64,000 bases of DNA. Source: Hemerocallis citrina. Taxonomy: Eukaryota > Streptophyta > Magnoliopsida > Asparagales > Asphodelaceae. The translations under genes were made by a program, and so were the position numbers. Below the pieces are notes generated by a model. The model saw nothing but the letters and a program-made list of their open reading frames with translations, was not told where the DNA came from and did not search any database. This document shows, in pieces, positions 26,380-37,690 of the stretch (within the stretch, counting starts at the first letter, position 1; the number at the start of each line of letters is the position of its first letter). The stretch is taken from NCBI GenBank assembly GCA_017893485.1, contig CM030366.1, positions 76,513,227 through 76,577,226 on the forward strand, read 5' to 3'.

Positions 26380-27352
26380 GATGTAGTAGGAAACCCACCC
26401 TACCTTTCAATCTGCTCCTCTTGTTCTTCCTCCAAAGCTTCCACTGCAACCTTCCTTTAAGGCTCCGCTAGCATCCGTTAATCCTATGGCTACTGTCGCT
26501 ACTCCAGCTAAGCAGAATTTGGATGTGTCTACTGAGAAATGGCCGGTTAGGGAGTTGAATCCCCATTATTCATCTGATTGGGACAAATTCATTGGTGCGG
26601 TTCACGAAACTTCCTCTTCAGGTCCATCATCTTCTTTGCAGCCTACCAAAGCTTTATCTTCCCTCGCCTTGAAAATCGGTGCTTGGGTAGAGAATGATAA
26701 TCTACTGGAAGAAGAATTGACTGACTTGGATCTTCCTTTTTCTCTAAAGCAGGTTTTCCTTAACTCTCTATCGATAGTCTTTAAGTTTCTATCCTCCAAT
26801 TGTCCGGAGTTCTATAACTTTTACTATTCAAAAATTAGCAGTTTTTCTTGTTTTTTGACTAGTTACAATCTTGATTACTATCTTGCTACTTATTATCAAT
26901 TTAATTCTACTAGTTGGGTTCCTACCTCGTCTCTGGTGGGTTTACACCCATCCAGTCACTGTAGAGACACAATTCAAAATTCTCCTCCCCATATGTTCTG
27001 TTGTGTTGGTCCCTCTGTCCGGACGACCATTTATTCTATTGACTCTGCTTGTCGTTCAGAGGCTCCATTCAGATTCGCTGAATGTCCCCATCTTGTGAGC
27101 CAGCGGTCGACTAGTTCCAAAAAAAACAAAAAAAAACATATCACTGTCGTCCGCTCTAGTGCCCGTATTCGGGCCAATAGAGATTTGAAAAACCTAACAG
27201 ATTCTCAGTCTTCCCTTGCAGCTCAGATCCGCAAGTTGGATATCTCACCCCCCCTCCTCCCCCCTCACATTCTTCTTCTGGGAAGGATCATCTTGGATCC
27301 ATATACCGGGTGCATTTTGATTCGCTTTCCAATCTTGATATGCTTATCCTAA
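26380..27352 (+). pseudogene. LINE ORF1 remnant (nucleic-acid-binding protein)
   Basis: An open frame starting upstream of the ATG at 26,486 continues to 27,352. It contains proline-rich sequence (LVLPPKLPLQPSFKAP), an acidic LLEEELTDLDLP segment and a basic tract (KKNKKKHITVVRSSARIRA), followed by a leucine-rich tail. Position directly before the ORF2 endonuclease identifies it as the C-terminal part of LINE ORF1. I see no intact CCHC knuckle. The start is missing because of 5' truncation, so the ATG at 26,486 is probably internal. Partner of ORF2 in the retrotransposition particle by family knowledge; here non-functional. Confidence 0.6.
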
Positions 27353-27677
27353 CTAGGAAGATGGGGTTTCTCGTTGATTCAGATAACTTTGTTGACTTTT
27401 ATTCGATTCACTGCCGCGAATTTTCTAGAGCTTTTGAGGCTAATGATTTTAATTATTAGCATCTCTTGGAATATTCGGGGGCTGGGGAGTGCGTCGAAGC
27501 AACAAGCTTTGTTTCAACTGATTTCTTCGTCCCGCTGTGACATGATCTCTATTCAAGAATCGAAACTTGAATCACCTTCTTCTTCCCTCTTATGCTCGGT
27601 AGGTGGATCCTTAATTTCTAACTGGATCTCACTTTATGCCATAGGCTCTAGAGGAGGTATTCTCTTTGGTTTTAAAG

Positions 27678-28169
27678 TGTAATACCCCGTATTTCTGAAA
27701 TGAATATATATATATGATTTGAATATATAAAGGAATTTGAGGTTGTCTTATAGGAATACTCTATAGGAGGTTTGTATAAAAATTATGGAATATAGGTGGG
27801 GGCCCACCGGTTTGGAAGGAAAGATAAAGCAGCATGCAGATTGTATGCTGTGGATGTGGATGGATTTGTTAAAGTGGGATGATGATGTCATCCGGAAGAT
27901 TTGAATTGGAATTTGGTATTAATGCTCCGAGTTGGATTAATTCGGGATTAAAAAAAGTGATTTGTAAAGAGAAATTGAGAGATATAGTCCCACATGGGAA
28001 AATTTACAAAAATAGTTTGAGAATAAATATCACTGCCTATGATCAAGAGTCACCTAATTGATTAACCACCTTTTGAGAGGCAGCCTGTGGTGGGCAGTTG
28101 TACTACATAGTATCTAATTTGTCTTCTAAAAATAATAAAATTATATGAGTATTGGGGCGGGGCGTTACA
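27678..28169 (+). repeat. TRIM-like LTR 1 (492 bp)
   Basis: Begins TGTAATACCCCG and ends GCGTTACA. It has only a short ATATATAT tract near 27,705, unlike the three others, which explains its shorter length. Confidence 0.93.
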
Positions 28170-28469
28170 AATGGTATCAGAGCCGACTTTCGACACCGGG
28201 TGTAGAAGAGGGCCTCAGTATGATCCGCGGTATTGAGAGTCATTTATCTCCGGGGTCGGGTATATTCTGCGGTATTGAGTCATTTATCTCCGGGATCAGG
28301 TATGATCTGCAGTGTTGAGAGTGATTGATAGCCGGGTATCCGATCTGCGGTGTTGAGAGTGAATGATCTCCGGGATCGAGGACGACGCTACATCGGCTAG
28401 AAAGGCTGATCCTACACTAAATGTGTGTCCCGTACTCAGCGAGGATGCTGATTTCTAAGGTGAGGTGTA
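28170..28469 (+). other. TRIM-like leader 1 with PBS (28,172-28,183)
   Basis: TGGTATCAGAGC matches the initiator tRNA-Met primer-binding site. The remaining ~250 bp consist of about four degenerate 40-45-bp repeats of the type GATCTGCGGTGTTGAGAGT...ATCTCCGGGATCG, and the segment ends in the purine-rich stretch before LTR 2. No open frame of note. Confidence 0.9.
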
Positions 28470-28491
28470 TGTAATACCCGTATTTCTGAAA

Positions 28492-28557
<66 letters not shown>

Positions 28558-29012
28558 TTGAATATATATATAAAGGAATTTGAGGTTGTCTTATAGGAAT
28601 ACTCTATAGGAGGCTTGTATAAAAATTATGCAATATAGGTGGGGGCCCACCAGTTTGGAAGGAAAGATAAAGCAGCATGTGGATTGTATGCTGTGAATGT
28701 GGATGGATTTGTTAAAGTGGGATGATGATGTCATCCGGAAGATTTGAATTGGAATTTGGTATTAATGCTCCCGGTTGGATTAATTCGGGATTAAAAAAAG
28801 TGATTTGTAAAGAGAAATTGAGAAATATAGTCCCACATGGGAAAATATACAAAAATAGTTTGAGTATAAATATAATTACCTATGATCAAGAGTCACCAAA
28901 TTGGTTAACCACCTTTTGAGAGGCAGCCTGTGGTGGGCATTTGTACTACATAGTATCTAATTTGTCTTCTAAAAATAATAAAACTATCTGAGTATTGGGG
29001 CGGGGCGTTACA
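28470..29012 (+). repeat. TRIM-like LTR 2 (543 bp)
   Basis: Same ends as LTR 1, but starts TGTAATACCCG (one C fewer) and has a long (TA)n tract at about 28,494-28,552. Confidence 0.93.
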
Positions 29013-29314
29013 AATGGTATCAGAGCCGACTTTCGACACCGGGTGTAGAAGAGGGCCTCAGTATGATCCGCGGTATTGAGAGTCATTTATCTTCGGGGTC
29101 GGGTATATTCGGCGGTATTGAGAGTCATTTATCTCCGGGATCGGGTATGATCTGCGGTGTTGAGAGTGATTGATAGTTGGGTATCCGATCTGCGGTGTTG
29201 AGAGTGATTGATCTCCGGGATCGAGGACGACGCTACATCGGCTAGAAAGGCGGATCCTATACTAAATGTGTGTCCCGTACTCAGCGAGGACGCTGATTTC
29301 TAAGGTGGGGTGTA
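29013..29314 (+). other. TRIM-like leader 2 with PBS (29,015-29,026)
   Basis: Second copy of the PBS-containing leader, with the same 40-45-bp internal repeats and the purine-rich end TAAGGTGGGGTGTA. Confidence 0.9.
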
Positions 29315-29336
29315 TGTAATACCCGTATTTCTGAAA

Positions 29337-29412
<76 letters not shown>

Positions 29413-29862
29413 TTGAATATATAAAGGAATTTGAGGTTGTCCTATAGGAATACTCTATAGGAGGTTTGTATAAAAAATTATGGAATATATGTGGGGGCCC
29501 ACCGGTTTGGAAGGAAAGATAAAGCAGCATGCAGATTGTATGCTGCGGATGTGGATGGATTTGTTAAAGTGGGATGATGATGTCATCCGGAAGATTTGAA
29601 TTGAATTTGGTATTAATGCTCCGGGTTGGATTAATTCGGGATTAAAAAAGTGATTTGTAAAGAGAGATTGAGAAATATAGTCCCACATGGGAAAATATAC
29701 AAAAATAGTTTGAGTATAAATATAATTACCTATGATCAAGAGTCACCAAATTGGTTAACCACCTTTTGAAAGGCAGCCTGTGGTGGGCATTTGTACTACA
29801 TAGTATCTAATTTGTCTTCTAAAAATAATAAAACTATCTGAGTATTGGGGCGGGGCGTTACA
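29315..29862 (+). repeat. TRIM-like LTR 3 (548 bp)
   Basis: Same ends as LTR 2, including the ACCCG start; (TA)n at about 29,340-29,409. Confidence 0.93.
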
Positions 29863-30164
29863 AATGGTATCAGAGCCGACTTTCGACACCGGGGGTAGAA
29901 GAGGGCCTCAGTATGATCCGCGGTATTAAGAGTCATTTATCTCCGAGGTCGGGTATATTCTGCGGTACTGAGAGTCATTTATCTCCGGGATCGGGTATGA
30001 TCTGCGTTGTTGAGAGTGATTGATAGCCGGGTATCCGATCTGCGGTGTTGAGAGTGATTGATCTCCGGGATCGAGTACGACGCTACATCGGCTAGAAAGG
30101 CAGATCCTACACTAAATGTGTGTCCCGTACTCAGCGAGGACGCTGATTTCTAAGGTGGGGTGTA
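29863..30164 (+). other. TRIM-like leader 3 with PBS (29,865-29,876)
   Basis: Third copy of the leader with PBS, internal repeats and purine-rich end. Confidence 0.9.
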
Positions 30165-30187
30165 TGTAATACCCCGTATTTCTGAAA

Positions 30188-30261
<74 letters not shown>

Positions 30262-30712
30262 TTGAATATATAAAGGAATTTGAGGTTGTCCTATAGGAAT
30301 ACTCTATAGGAGGTTTGTATAATAATTATGGAATATAGGTGGGGGCCCACCGGTTTGGAAGGAAAGATAAAGCAGCATGCGGATTGTATGCTGTGGATGT
30401 GGATGGATTTGTTAAAGTGGGATGATGATGTCATCCGGAAGATTTGAATTGGAATTTGGTATTAATGCTCCGGGTTGGATTAATTCGGGATTAAAAAAAG
30501 TGATTTGTAAAGAGAGATTGAGAAATATAGTCCCACATGGGAAAATATACAAAAATAGTTTGAATATAAATATAATTGCCTATGATCAAGAGTCACCTAA
30601 TTTGTTAACCACCTTTTGAGACGCAGCCTGTGGTGGGCAGTTGTACTACATAGTATCTAATTTGTCATCTAAAAATAATAAAATTGTCTGAGTCTTGGGG
30701 CGGGGCGTTACA
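30165..30712 (+). repeat. TRIM-like LTR 4 (548 bp)
   Basis: Starts TGTAATACCCCG like LTR 1, has (TA)n at about 30,190-30,258, and ends GCGTTACA immediately before the right-hand TAAAG duplication. Confidence 0.93.
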
Positions 30713-33271
30713 TAAAGATTCTAGTTTCTCCCTCATTTCGATCCGTCGATTAAATTTCTTCCTTGTGGTTCGTCTCCACTGGATTGTTTTCAATTGTGAT
30801 CTCATAGTTGTGTCGGTTTCGGTCCGTCTACTGCGGACCGTCGCGACGTTTTTTGCAACGAACTTAGTTCCTTCCAAAATAACATTCAGGGGTTCTAGCT
30901 TTTTTGTAGTGACTTTGATGTCACCAGATTCACCTCTGAAATATCAAGCAGTTCCTCTTACTCGTTGGATTCCTTCCGCTTTAATGAATGCATTCGTTCT
31001 CTCAATTTGACTGATCTTCCTCTCAACGGCATCATTCACTTGGTCTAATATGCGTTTGTTGCTGACCGTGGCTAAACTTGTCCGATTTCTGGTATCCTTT
31101 GACTGGATCAACTTCTTCCACAACACCTTTGTTTTGGCCTTGCCCAATCCTTCGTCGGACCACGTTCCTATCTCTTTGTCCTTTAACTATGATTTCTCCA
31201 GATCTTTCAAATTCTGCTTTGAAAAGTTTTGGCTGCAAGACCAAATCTTTGTCAATCTCATCACTGAATGCCTATCGTCTATTACAGGCTCTTCCGAACT
31301 AGGTCACATCCTGATTAAGCTTCATGCTATCAAATACGGTTGTAAAATCTGGCATAAAGAGAGAGTGGCCAATTCTAATTTTCTTAAAAATTTCTTCCTC
31401 TCGACCATAGAGTCCATTGATCATCTTGAGGAACGTAATTCCATTTCGGAATCCCTCCATTCCGAACGTGCATCTTGTAAAAGAGAATACGCTGCCCTTC
31501 TTAGTAATGATCACATTAAATGGGCCTAAAGGGCTAAGTTTCGGTGGTTGAAGGAAGGTGACGGCAATACATCTTTCTTCCTTAACTTTGCATCGCACCG
31601 CCAGCGATGCAATCGTATTTCCTCTATCCTTGATAATGGCAATGTCTTAACTTCGAACTCAGATATCCATGCTACTTTCCTTTGTTTCATTAAAGATCTT
31701 TTGGGATCTCGTAAACATCATTCTATTCATCCCGACTGGACCCAATTATATGGCCAGCAGATGCATGATCTGTCCAGTTTGGGAGAACCTTTTTCTTTAG
31801 AAGAGATCAAGTCTACTGTGTTTTCTTTAAAAAGTGACTCTGTCTGATGGGTTCCTAGCCTTCTTTTTCCAACGATTTTGGGATTGTCTCAAAGACGACC
31901 TTTTCAAGATGTTTTCCGATCTTCACCAAGGGAATTTCTCTTTTGATAGGATCAATTATGCGAATATCATCCTTATCCCCAAACTCGTGGGAGCTAACCT
32001 AATCTCCAACTTCATACCTATTAGCCTTCTCAATACGACCTTCAAGATCATTATGAAATTCCTCGCCACCTGTCTCAGTGCTATTATCTCTCCCTTGATC
32101 GATCCTGCGCAAACAGGATTCATTAAAGATTGCTTTATCCTTGATAGTGTGGCTTCGGCCCAAGAAATTATTTCCGACTGCCATAGATCCAATTCGGAGG
32201 GGATCCTGTTAAAGTTAGATTTTCAAAAAACTTATGATAACGTTAACTGGGACTTCCTTTTTGAAACCCTCTTTTATCGTGGTTTCAGACCGAAATGGAT
32301 TTCCTGGATCAAATCCAGTCTCTTCGCTGGCACGTCGTCCATTCTTATTAATGGGACGGAAGGCCACAAATTCAAGTGTAAGCGTGGCCTCCGTCAAGGA
32401 GATCCCATATCCTCTCTATTATTTTCTCTTGTTGCCGATGTGTTCAGTAAGTTGCTTCGTAATGCTTGGGAAGCTGATGTTATCGAAGGTCTTGGAGGTT
32501 CTCAAAGTTACCGACGTGTGTTGAACCTTCAATACGCCGACGATACCATTATTTTTGCGAAACCCAATGGATGCACATTACGGAACCTGAAGTTACTTCT
32601 TTATGTCTTTGAAAGTGCCTCTGGTTTAGCTATTAACTTTCAAAAGTCGTCAGTTCTTTGGCTTGGAGGTTCTTAAAACCGTCAAGCAGAAATTGCGCAA
32701 ATTTTTAACTGTGCATTGGCCTCGTTCCCAATCCATTATCTTGGTATTCCCTTAAGATGGGCGAAACTTCATAAATCGGATTTGATACCGATGATTGAAA
32801 AAGTCGAATTTAGACTTAACTGTTGGTCTAACAAACACCTTTCGTGCGAAGGCAGACTCATCTTAGTTAACTCCGTTCTATCCTCAATTCCTTTATATAT
32901 GATGTCTTTCTTTTACCTTTCGTCGTGGGTTATTAAGAGAATCGATCAGATCAGAAGGAACTTCTTCTGGTCCGGTGTTGATTCGTATAAAGCTGGCACT
33001 CACCTTTGCAACTGGAAGCTTATCTGCACTTCTAAGGCAGCTGGGGGTTTAGGGGTGCTTGATCTCAAGCACCAAAACTTAGCTCTTTTGGGCAACTAGT
33101 TATGGAGGTTTCTTAAGAATGATCAACTCCCTTGAGTTCGTCTTATCACGCTAAATTGTTTTTCCCATCGCAATATGTGGAACTTTCCAACTCCTCTTTC
33201 CGATAAGGCCTCTTCTTTCTGGAAGGGAGTCTGGAAAGTAGCCTAGCCATTCCATTGTGGTTTAACCCACA

Positions 33272-33490
33272 TAGGGTTGGCATTCGGGTCGAACGGGCTG
33301 GGCCGAGCCGGACCCGCCCGGGTTGGATGTTGACTTGGGCGGGTTCGGGCCGGGTTGGTGACTTAAGCGGGCCGAGCCGGGCCGGGTCAAAAAGTGGTTA
33401 TGGCGACCCGCCCAACCCGTGAACCCATTCGGGTCCAACCCGGGTCGGTTCAGGGGTTGGCCCGTTTAGATAGGTTTTTTTTAAACTTAA

Positions 33491-33523
<33 letters not shown>

Positions 33524-36500
33524 CATTAAAAATCGTAATAATAATAATAACATTGAAAGAGTGAAATTGGTAAAAAATATTGAAATATTATTCATATGAT
33601 TTTAAGTTATACAAGTTTCACAATTTCTAATGAAATAAAGAATTCAATTCACAAATATGTTTTATACACCGACATATTTCTTATATACAATTTCAATTTA
33701 CTTCAATTTTTCTAAAATGAAATAACAAGTACAGATATAATACAATTTTTTTTATCTCTTTACAATTGTTTTGAAGTTGATGGCCTTGAATTTGTTGTTG
33801 TTGGTCTTGAATTCTTCATTTTGGTTGCTATTGTTGTTATTGTTGTTGTTGTTCTTCCGGCGAGTTGCTCCCACTTGTGGACGTAGATAATGTTTTCACT
33901 TGTGTCCTATCTTCAGCCTTCAGCCAGTCTTCTGTGCAAATGAGCATCTCTATCGTGTCAGGCTTCAAGCGATTCCTGTAATCAGTTAGAACTCTGTCAC
34001 TTGAAGAAAATGCACTTTCAGAAGCAACTGTAGAGACAGGAGGAGTTAGTAAATCTTTAGCCATAATTGACAGAATACTATAAGTGTGTTCATGGTCTTT
34101 CCACCATTGTAAAATATCTAGTGGAGAAGAAGAAGACTCAGAATCTTGTTGGTTATACCAATTTAATTCATTTGGTTGATTATTCCTAGGTTTTTTGGAT
34201 TGAATTTGTTCAAGTAAATTAAATGTTCTATCATCAAATTTACTCTTACCCTTACCTTTAGAAGTAGCAGAAGAAGAACTAACTACAGAATTTGTACTAC
34301 TAGAAGCAAAATATCTATCATAATAATCATACAAGTTATTTAATGTAGATTTAAATTTAACAAAAAAAGTAGCACAATCAATTACTATTTCTACATTTTC
34401 CCTAAGTAATGCAAAAAATATTTCAATCAAACTCTTCGTACCTTCTAATTTGATACGAGGATCCATAACGGTAGCAACACAAATCAACATAGGAGGTGGA
34501 AAATAATACTTCAAAATTTTTTTGTATGCAGGTTTTACAATATCACCAACATAAGTATCATTTAACATTTCTTTAAATGTTTGCATCATGCTAACCAATG
34601 AAATAAAAATGCTACTAGAAGTAGATTCATAAGTTTTTGAAAATTTTAAAGTTGCGGTTTTAAAGGGTTCTAAAAATTTCAACAAAAATTCGGCATAAAA
34701 CCAATCGGTGGGCGTCATTTCAAAATTGTGCATATTTTTTGTGATACAAAAATCATTTACAACTGCTTTATATTCGGTAACAACATGTAGTAAATCAAAA
34801 GTAGAGTTCCATCGGTATTTAACATCCTTTGGAAATCTTCTAAAAGGTACATTAGAAATCCTACACCAATTTTTCCATTCTTGAAATATGCTGAGACTTA
34901 ATGCAATGAAATGTACACAATTTCTAATTTTAAGTAAATATAGATCGGCTATTTTAATGCATCTTGAACACATAAATTTAAAATATGACATGCACATCTA
35001 ATATGAAAAATATTGTCAGATGGAGGGTTTAATGCCGATTTTAAAGTAGTAATTGTTGCATTGTTGTTAGATGCATTATCAAAACTAATACACATAATTT
35101 TATCGTAAATATGAAAAACATTACAAATTTCTAAAATACGGTTTGCTATTTCAGCGCCACTATGGGGATATGGCAACGCGGCAAGTGATATGATTCTTTT
35201 TTGAAGAATCCAACTATTGTCGATCCAATGACAGGTTATTCCCATCGTTGGAATATTATTGACACCCGTCCAACAATCCGAAGTTAAACTAACTCTACAA
35301 GTTAAACTCATAGAATTACAATTAAAGCGTCCTTCATTTCATTGTACACTTTAAAACAATCCAATTTGCAAGTATTTCTCGGAATTCTTCTAAAATGAGG
35401 GTTTAAGGCCGTTTGATTAAAATTTTCCAAGTCCCTACTCTCAGGATAGGAAAATGGTAACTCTTCTTTTATTACTAATCGGGCCATTTCCCGACGAACA
35501 AGATCGGGATCATAAGGGTGGCTATCAACTACACCGGTCATAGGGTTGATTTTTTGTTGGCCAGGTAGGTCAACAAGAAGTTCTTTATGGTTATTTTGGA
35601 TGTGTCTACTAATTGAACCGGTGCCATCACCCCTCTTGAATTTGTATGCCTTAAAACATGTTTTACAAACTTTCAAACCTATTCCCGGAGTTTCTTCATC
35701 CGGAATATAATCGTAAAACTTATGTCAGTCACTACTTTCTCCTCTACTTTTCCTACTACTACAGGGTTGTGTGGTTTCGGTTGGTTGTTGTTGTTGTTCT
35801 TCTTCTTCTAATTGTATGTCACCTACAATCTCGTCGTGTGTACCCCATTGTTGGGTAGGAGGATCGTGGTACTCTTCGGCGGGCTCACTAATTGGGACAA
35901 TTGGTGGCCTACGGGAAGTGCTGGTGGAATCTTGCCCACTTTGGTTATGACCGCTACCGCGTCATTTAGACATAATCTAGTAATGTATGTAAAAAAAATA
36001 CACAATGTAGGAGCGATGAGTTATAAAAAAATCTAGAAAACAAAAGGGTTGAGATAGAGAAGATAAAAAAACCAACAAAAATTAAATAAGAAGAGAGGTA
36101 TGAAATTTTGATAGCGTTCACCGTGGATACGCGTATATAAAAAAATCCGTAAAAATAAGAATAGAAGTAGAAGTAGAAATAAGCGATTCCGGAATTGAAA
36201 AGTTGAGGAGATCTTGAAGGAGTGTTCAAGACTTGATCACTTAGAGTTGGACGAGAGTTGAAGAGTTGAAGACGTTGTTGAATTTTAATTTCGATACAAT
36301 CAGAATTTGATCGTGTATATGCCTTGAAGACTTGCTTGTTGAATACTTCAATTGTTCACAAATTGCTTAGAAATGAGTTATAATAGTAGAGAAAGTAAGA
36401 GAGTTTTTTGTGAATTTTTTAATAGGGTTTTGGGAGGTATTTATAGGGTTAAAATAACAAAAAAACTCACAAAAATGGTTATAAGAGCCGTTGAGGCTCT

Positions 36501-36830
36501 CTGTTCTACAGTACCCAGGCCAACGGCCATTTTGCGACCCGTTGGACCCATTCGGGTTAACAGTCGACCCGGGGCGGGTCAAACGTTTGACCCGTTCGGG
36601 TCAAACGGTTTGCAATCCGTGGGTCGACCCGCGGGTTGGCGGGCGGGTTGGTGAAATTAACCGGGTTCGCAGGACGGGTTGGGCGGGTTGGATCCGATAA
36701 TTCGGCAACCTGGGTCAACCTGTTACTGTTCACGAGTTCGACCCGAACCGGAACCGCTGTTTCGTGGGCCGGGTTATACGGGTGGGTCGCAGGCGGGTCG
36801 GCGGTTGACCCGGCCCACTTGCCATCCCTA
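33272..36830 (-). mobile_element. hAT superfamily DNA transposon (3,559 bp)
   Basis: Imperfect terminal inverted repeats: left TAGGGTTGGCATTCGGGTCG, and right end read inward TAGGGATGGCAAGTGGGCCG. They are flanked by a perfect 8-bp duplication AACCCACA at 33,264-33,271 and 36,831-36,838, the length typical of hAT. Subterminal regions (33,290-33,470 and 36,530-36,820) are packed with CGGGT/ACCCG words. An ATT microsatellite is near 33,490-33,550. Removing the element and one AACCCACA restores continuous LINE sequence (ending GLTHMCADGTKTKFWEDLWFGN across the site). Confidence 0.95.
33837..35973 (-). pseudogene. hAT transposase, decayed (BED finger to hATC domain)
   Basis: Reads from an ATG at 35,973, in the frame of the piece at 35,676-35,308. 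After a glutamine/glutamate-rich N-terminus comes a BED-type zinc finger (VCKTCFKAYKFKRGDGTGSI... with two histidines in SRHIQNNH) near 35,670-35,575. Next is the catalytic-core region with LTSDCWTG, GITCHWID, SFDNASNNNATI and FHIRCACHILNL (35,311-34,949), then YRWNSTFDLL. The hATC dimerisation domain follows (LLTPPVSTVASESAFSSSDRVL, near 34,050-33,950), then a poly-Q end. About 710 codons in total, usual for the family. Damage: a stop right after MSK (35,964), one near 35,715, and frameshifts near 35,310 and 34,955. By family knowledge it binds the TIRs and excises the element; this copy cannot. Confidence 0.9.
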
Positions 36831-36838
36831 AACCCACA

Positions 36839-37690
36839 TGTGTGCTGATGGTACTAAAACCAAATTTTGGGAGGACTTATGGTTCGGTAATATCAAGCTT
36901 GCTTCAGCTTTTCCTTCTCTCTACCAGATGGCCTCCAACCCCTCCGCCTCTGTGGCAGACTATGTTACCATCATCAATTACCAAAAGTTCTAGTCGATTC
37001 CTTTCTCGGGCGTTCTTCCTTCGTCACTCCTACAGGAGCTCCAGGTTCTATCCGATGATATCAACCTTTACCCTTGGCATCCTATATAAGATTTCAATTG
37101 GAGATGGACTTCCTTTGGTAATTACTCTGTTAAATCCTTCTATAACTTTCTAAATTTCGGGGGGACTATCTCCCCGCGTGCTAAGCCCTTATGTAGCAGT
37201 TGCGCTCCCTCAAATCTAAAATATTAACTTGGCTAGCGCTGAACAACAAGCTTCTTACAGTTGACGTTCTTAACAAAATGAACTTGGCCTTAGGCCAATT
37301 ATGCCCATTTTGCTCATCCTCGCATGAGGATGCCGATCATCTTTTCCTCAAGTGTTCCTTTATTCAACCGCTTTGGATTATTACCGTCATCGCTTAGCAA
37401 GCACCTTCTATTCCCAGCGATTTCTCATCCTGCTGGATGGCTCAATCCCTCAGGAATGATTTTCGTAAATCTTGGGTTCTTTCTATTTCGGCGATCATTT
37501 GGGTGATCTAGTCGGAACGGAACAAACGTATTTTTTCTCAATCCATCTCTTCGATCGATAACATTATCGACGATTTCCTATTTTTCGCTAAATTTTGGCC
37601 TTCCACTTTAACTCATGAGAAAGTGGAAGCTTTTCATTTATATCGCCTGGATGATGCGATGTGTATTTTCCGCACTAATATTCATTAACA
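36839..37690 (+). pseudogene. LINE ORF2 C-terminal part (zf-RVT region)
   Basis: Continues the LINE after the hAT element: ADGTKTKFWEDLWFGNIKLASAFPSLYQM near 36,845-36,930. The zinc-binding RT-associated segment follows at 37,200-37,397, with KILTWLALNNKLLTVDVLNK, CPFCSSSHEDADHLFLKC and FIQPLW. Frame changes are needed near 36,990 and 37,180, and stops follow at 37,395. The same domain is present in the second LINE at 49,668-50,489, which supports the assignment. Confidence 0.85.

Larger units (their letters stand above)
27678..30712 (+). mobile_element. Tandem TRIM-like retroelement: four LTRs and three leaders
   Basis: The order is LTR-leader-LTR-leader-LTR-leader-LTR. Each LTR begins TGTAATACC and ends GGGCGGGGCGTTACA. 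Each leader begins AA followed by TGGTATCAGAGC, the sequence complementary to the 3' end of plant initiator tRNA-Met. Each leader is about 300 bp and ends in the purine-rich CTAAGGTG(A/G)GGTGTA before the next LTR. There is no coding sequence. The whole 3,035-bp block is flanked by TAAAG at 27,673-27,677 and 30,713-30,717. It therefore entered, or grew from, a single insertion into the LINE endonuclease region. LTRs of about 490-550 bp are long for a classic TRIM, so TRIM-like is the safer term; a deletion derivative of a larger element is also possible. Confidence 0.93.
27443..33110 (+). pseudogene. LINE ORF2: endonuclease and reverse transcriptase, interrupted and decayed
   Basis: The N-terminus at 27,443 carries ISWNIRGLGSASKQ and CDMISIQESKLES, typical of the plant LINE endonuclease start. 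The frame stops at 27,677 where the TRIM cluster is inserted. It resumes after 30,717 in the same frame if the cluster and one TAAAG are removed (GFK/DSSFSL). Further pieces follow: SDFDVTRFTSE (near 30,910), SSDHVPISLSF (near 31,155; the conserved SDHxP of the endonuclease), and KEGDGNTSFF (31,550). Reverse transcriptase covers 31,834-32,676 with LDFQKTYDNVNW, GLRQGDPISSLLF and the catalytic YADD at 32,533-32,544. The thumb region (HYLGIPLRWAKLHKSDL) is at 32,716-33,099. There are stops at about 31,047, 31,527, 31,845 and 32,674, and a frameshift near 31,840. It would nick target DNA and copy the LINE RNA if intact; here it is dead. Confidence 0.88.

Noticed and set aside
27879..30619. Repeated 60-65-codon frames MMMSSGRFELEFGINAP...
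   Set aside because: They lie inside the TRIM-like LTRs, one per LTR, with no domain; LTR sequence explains them.
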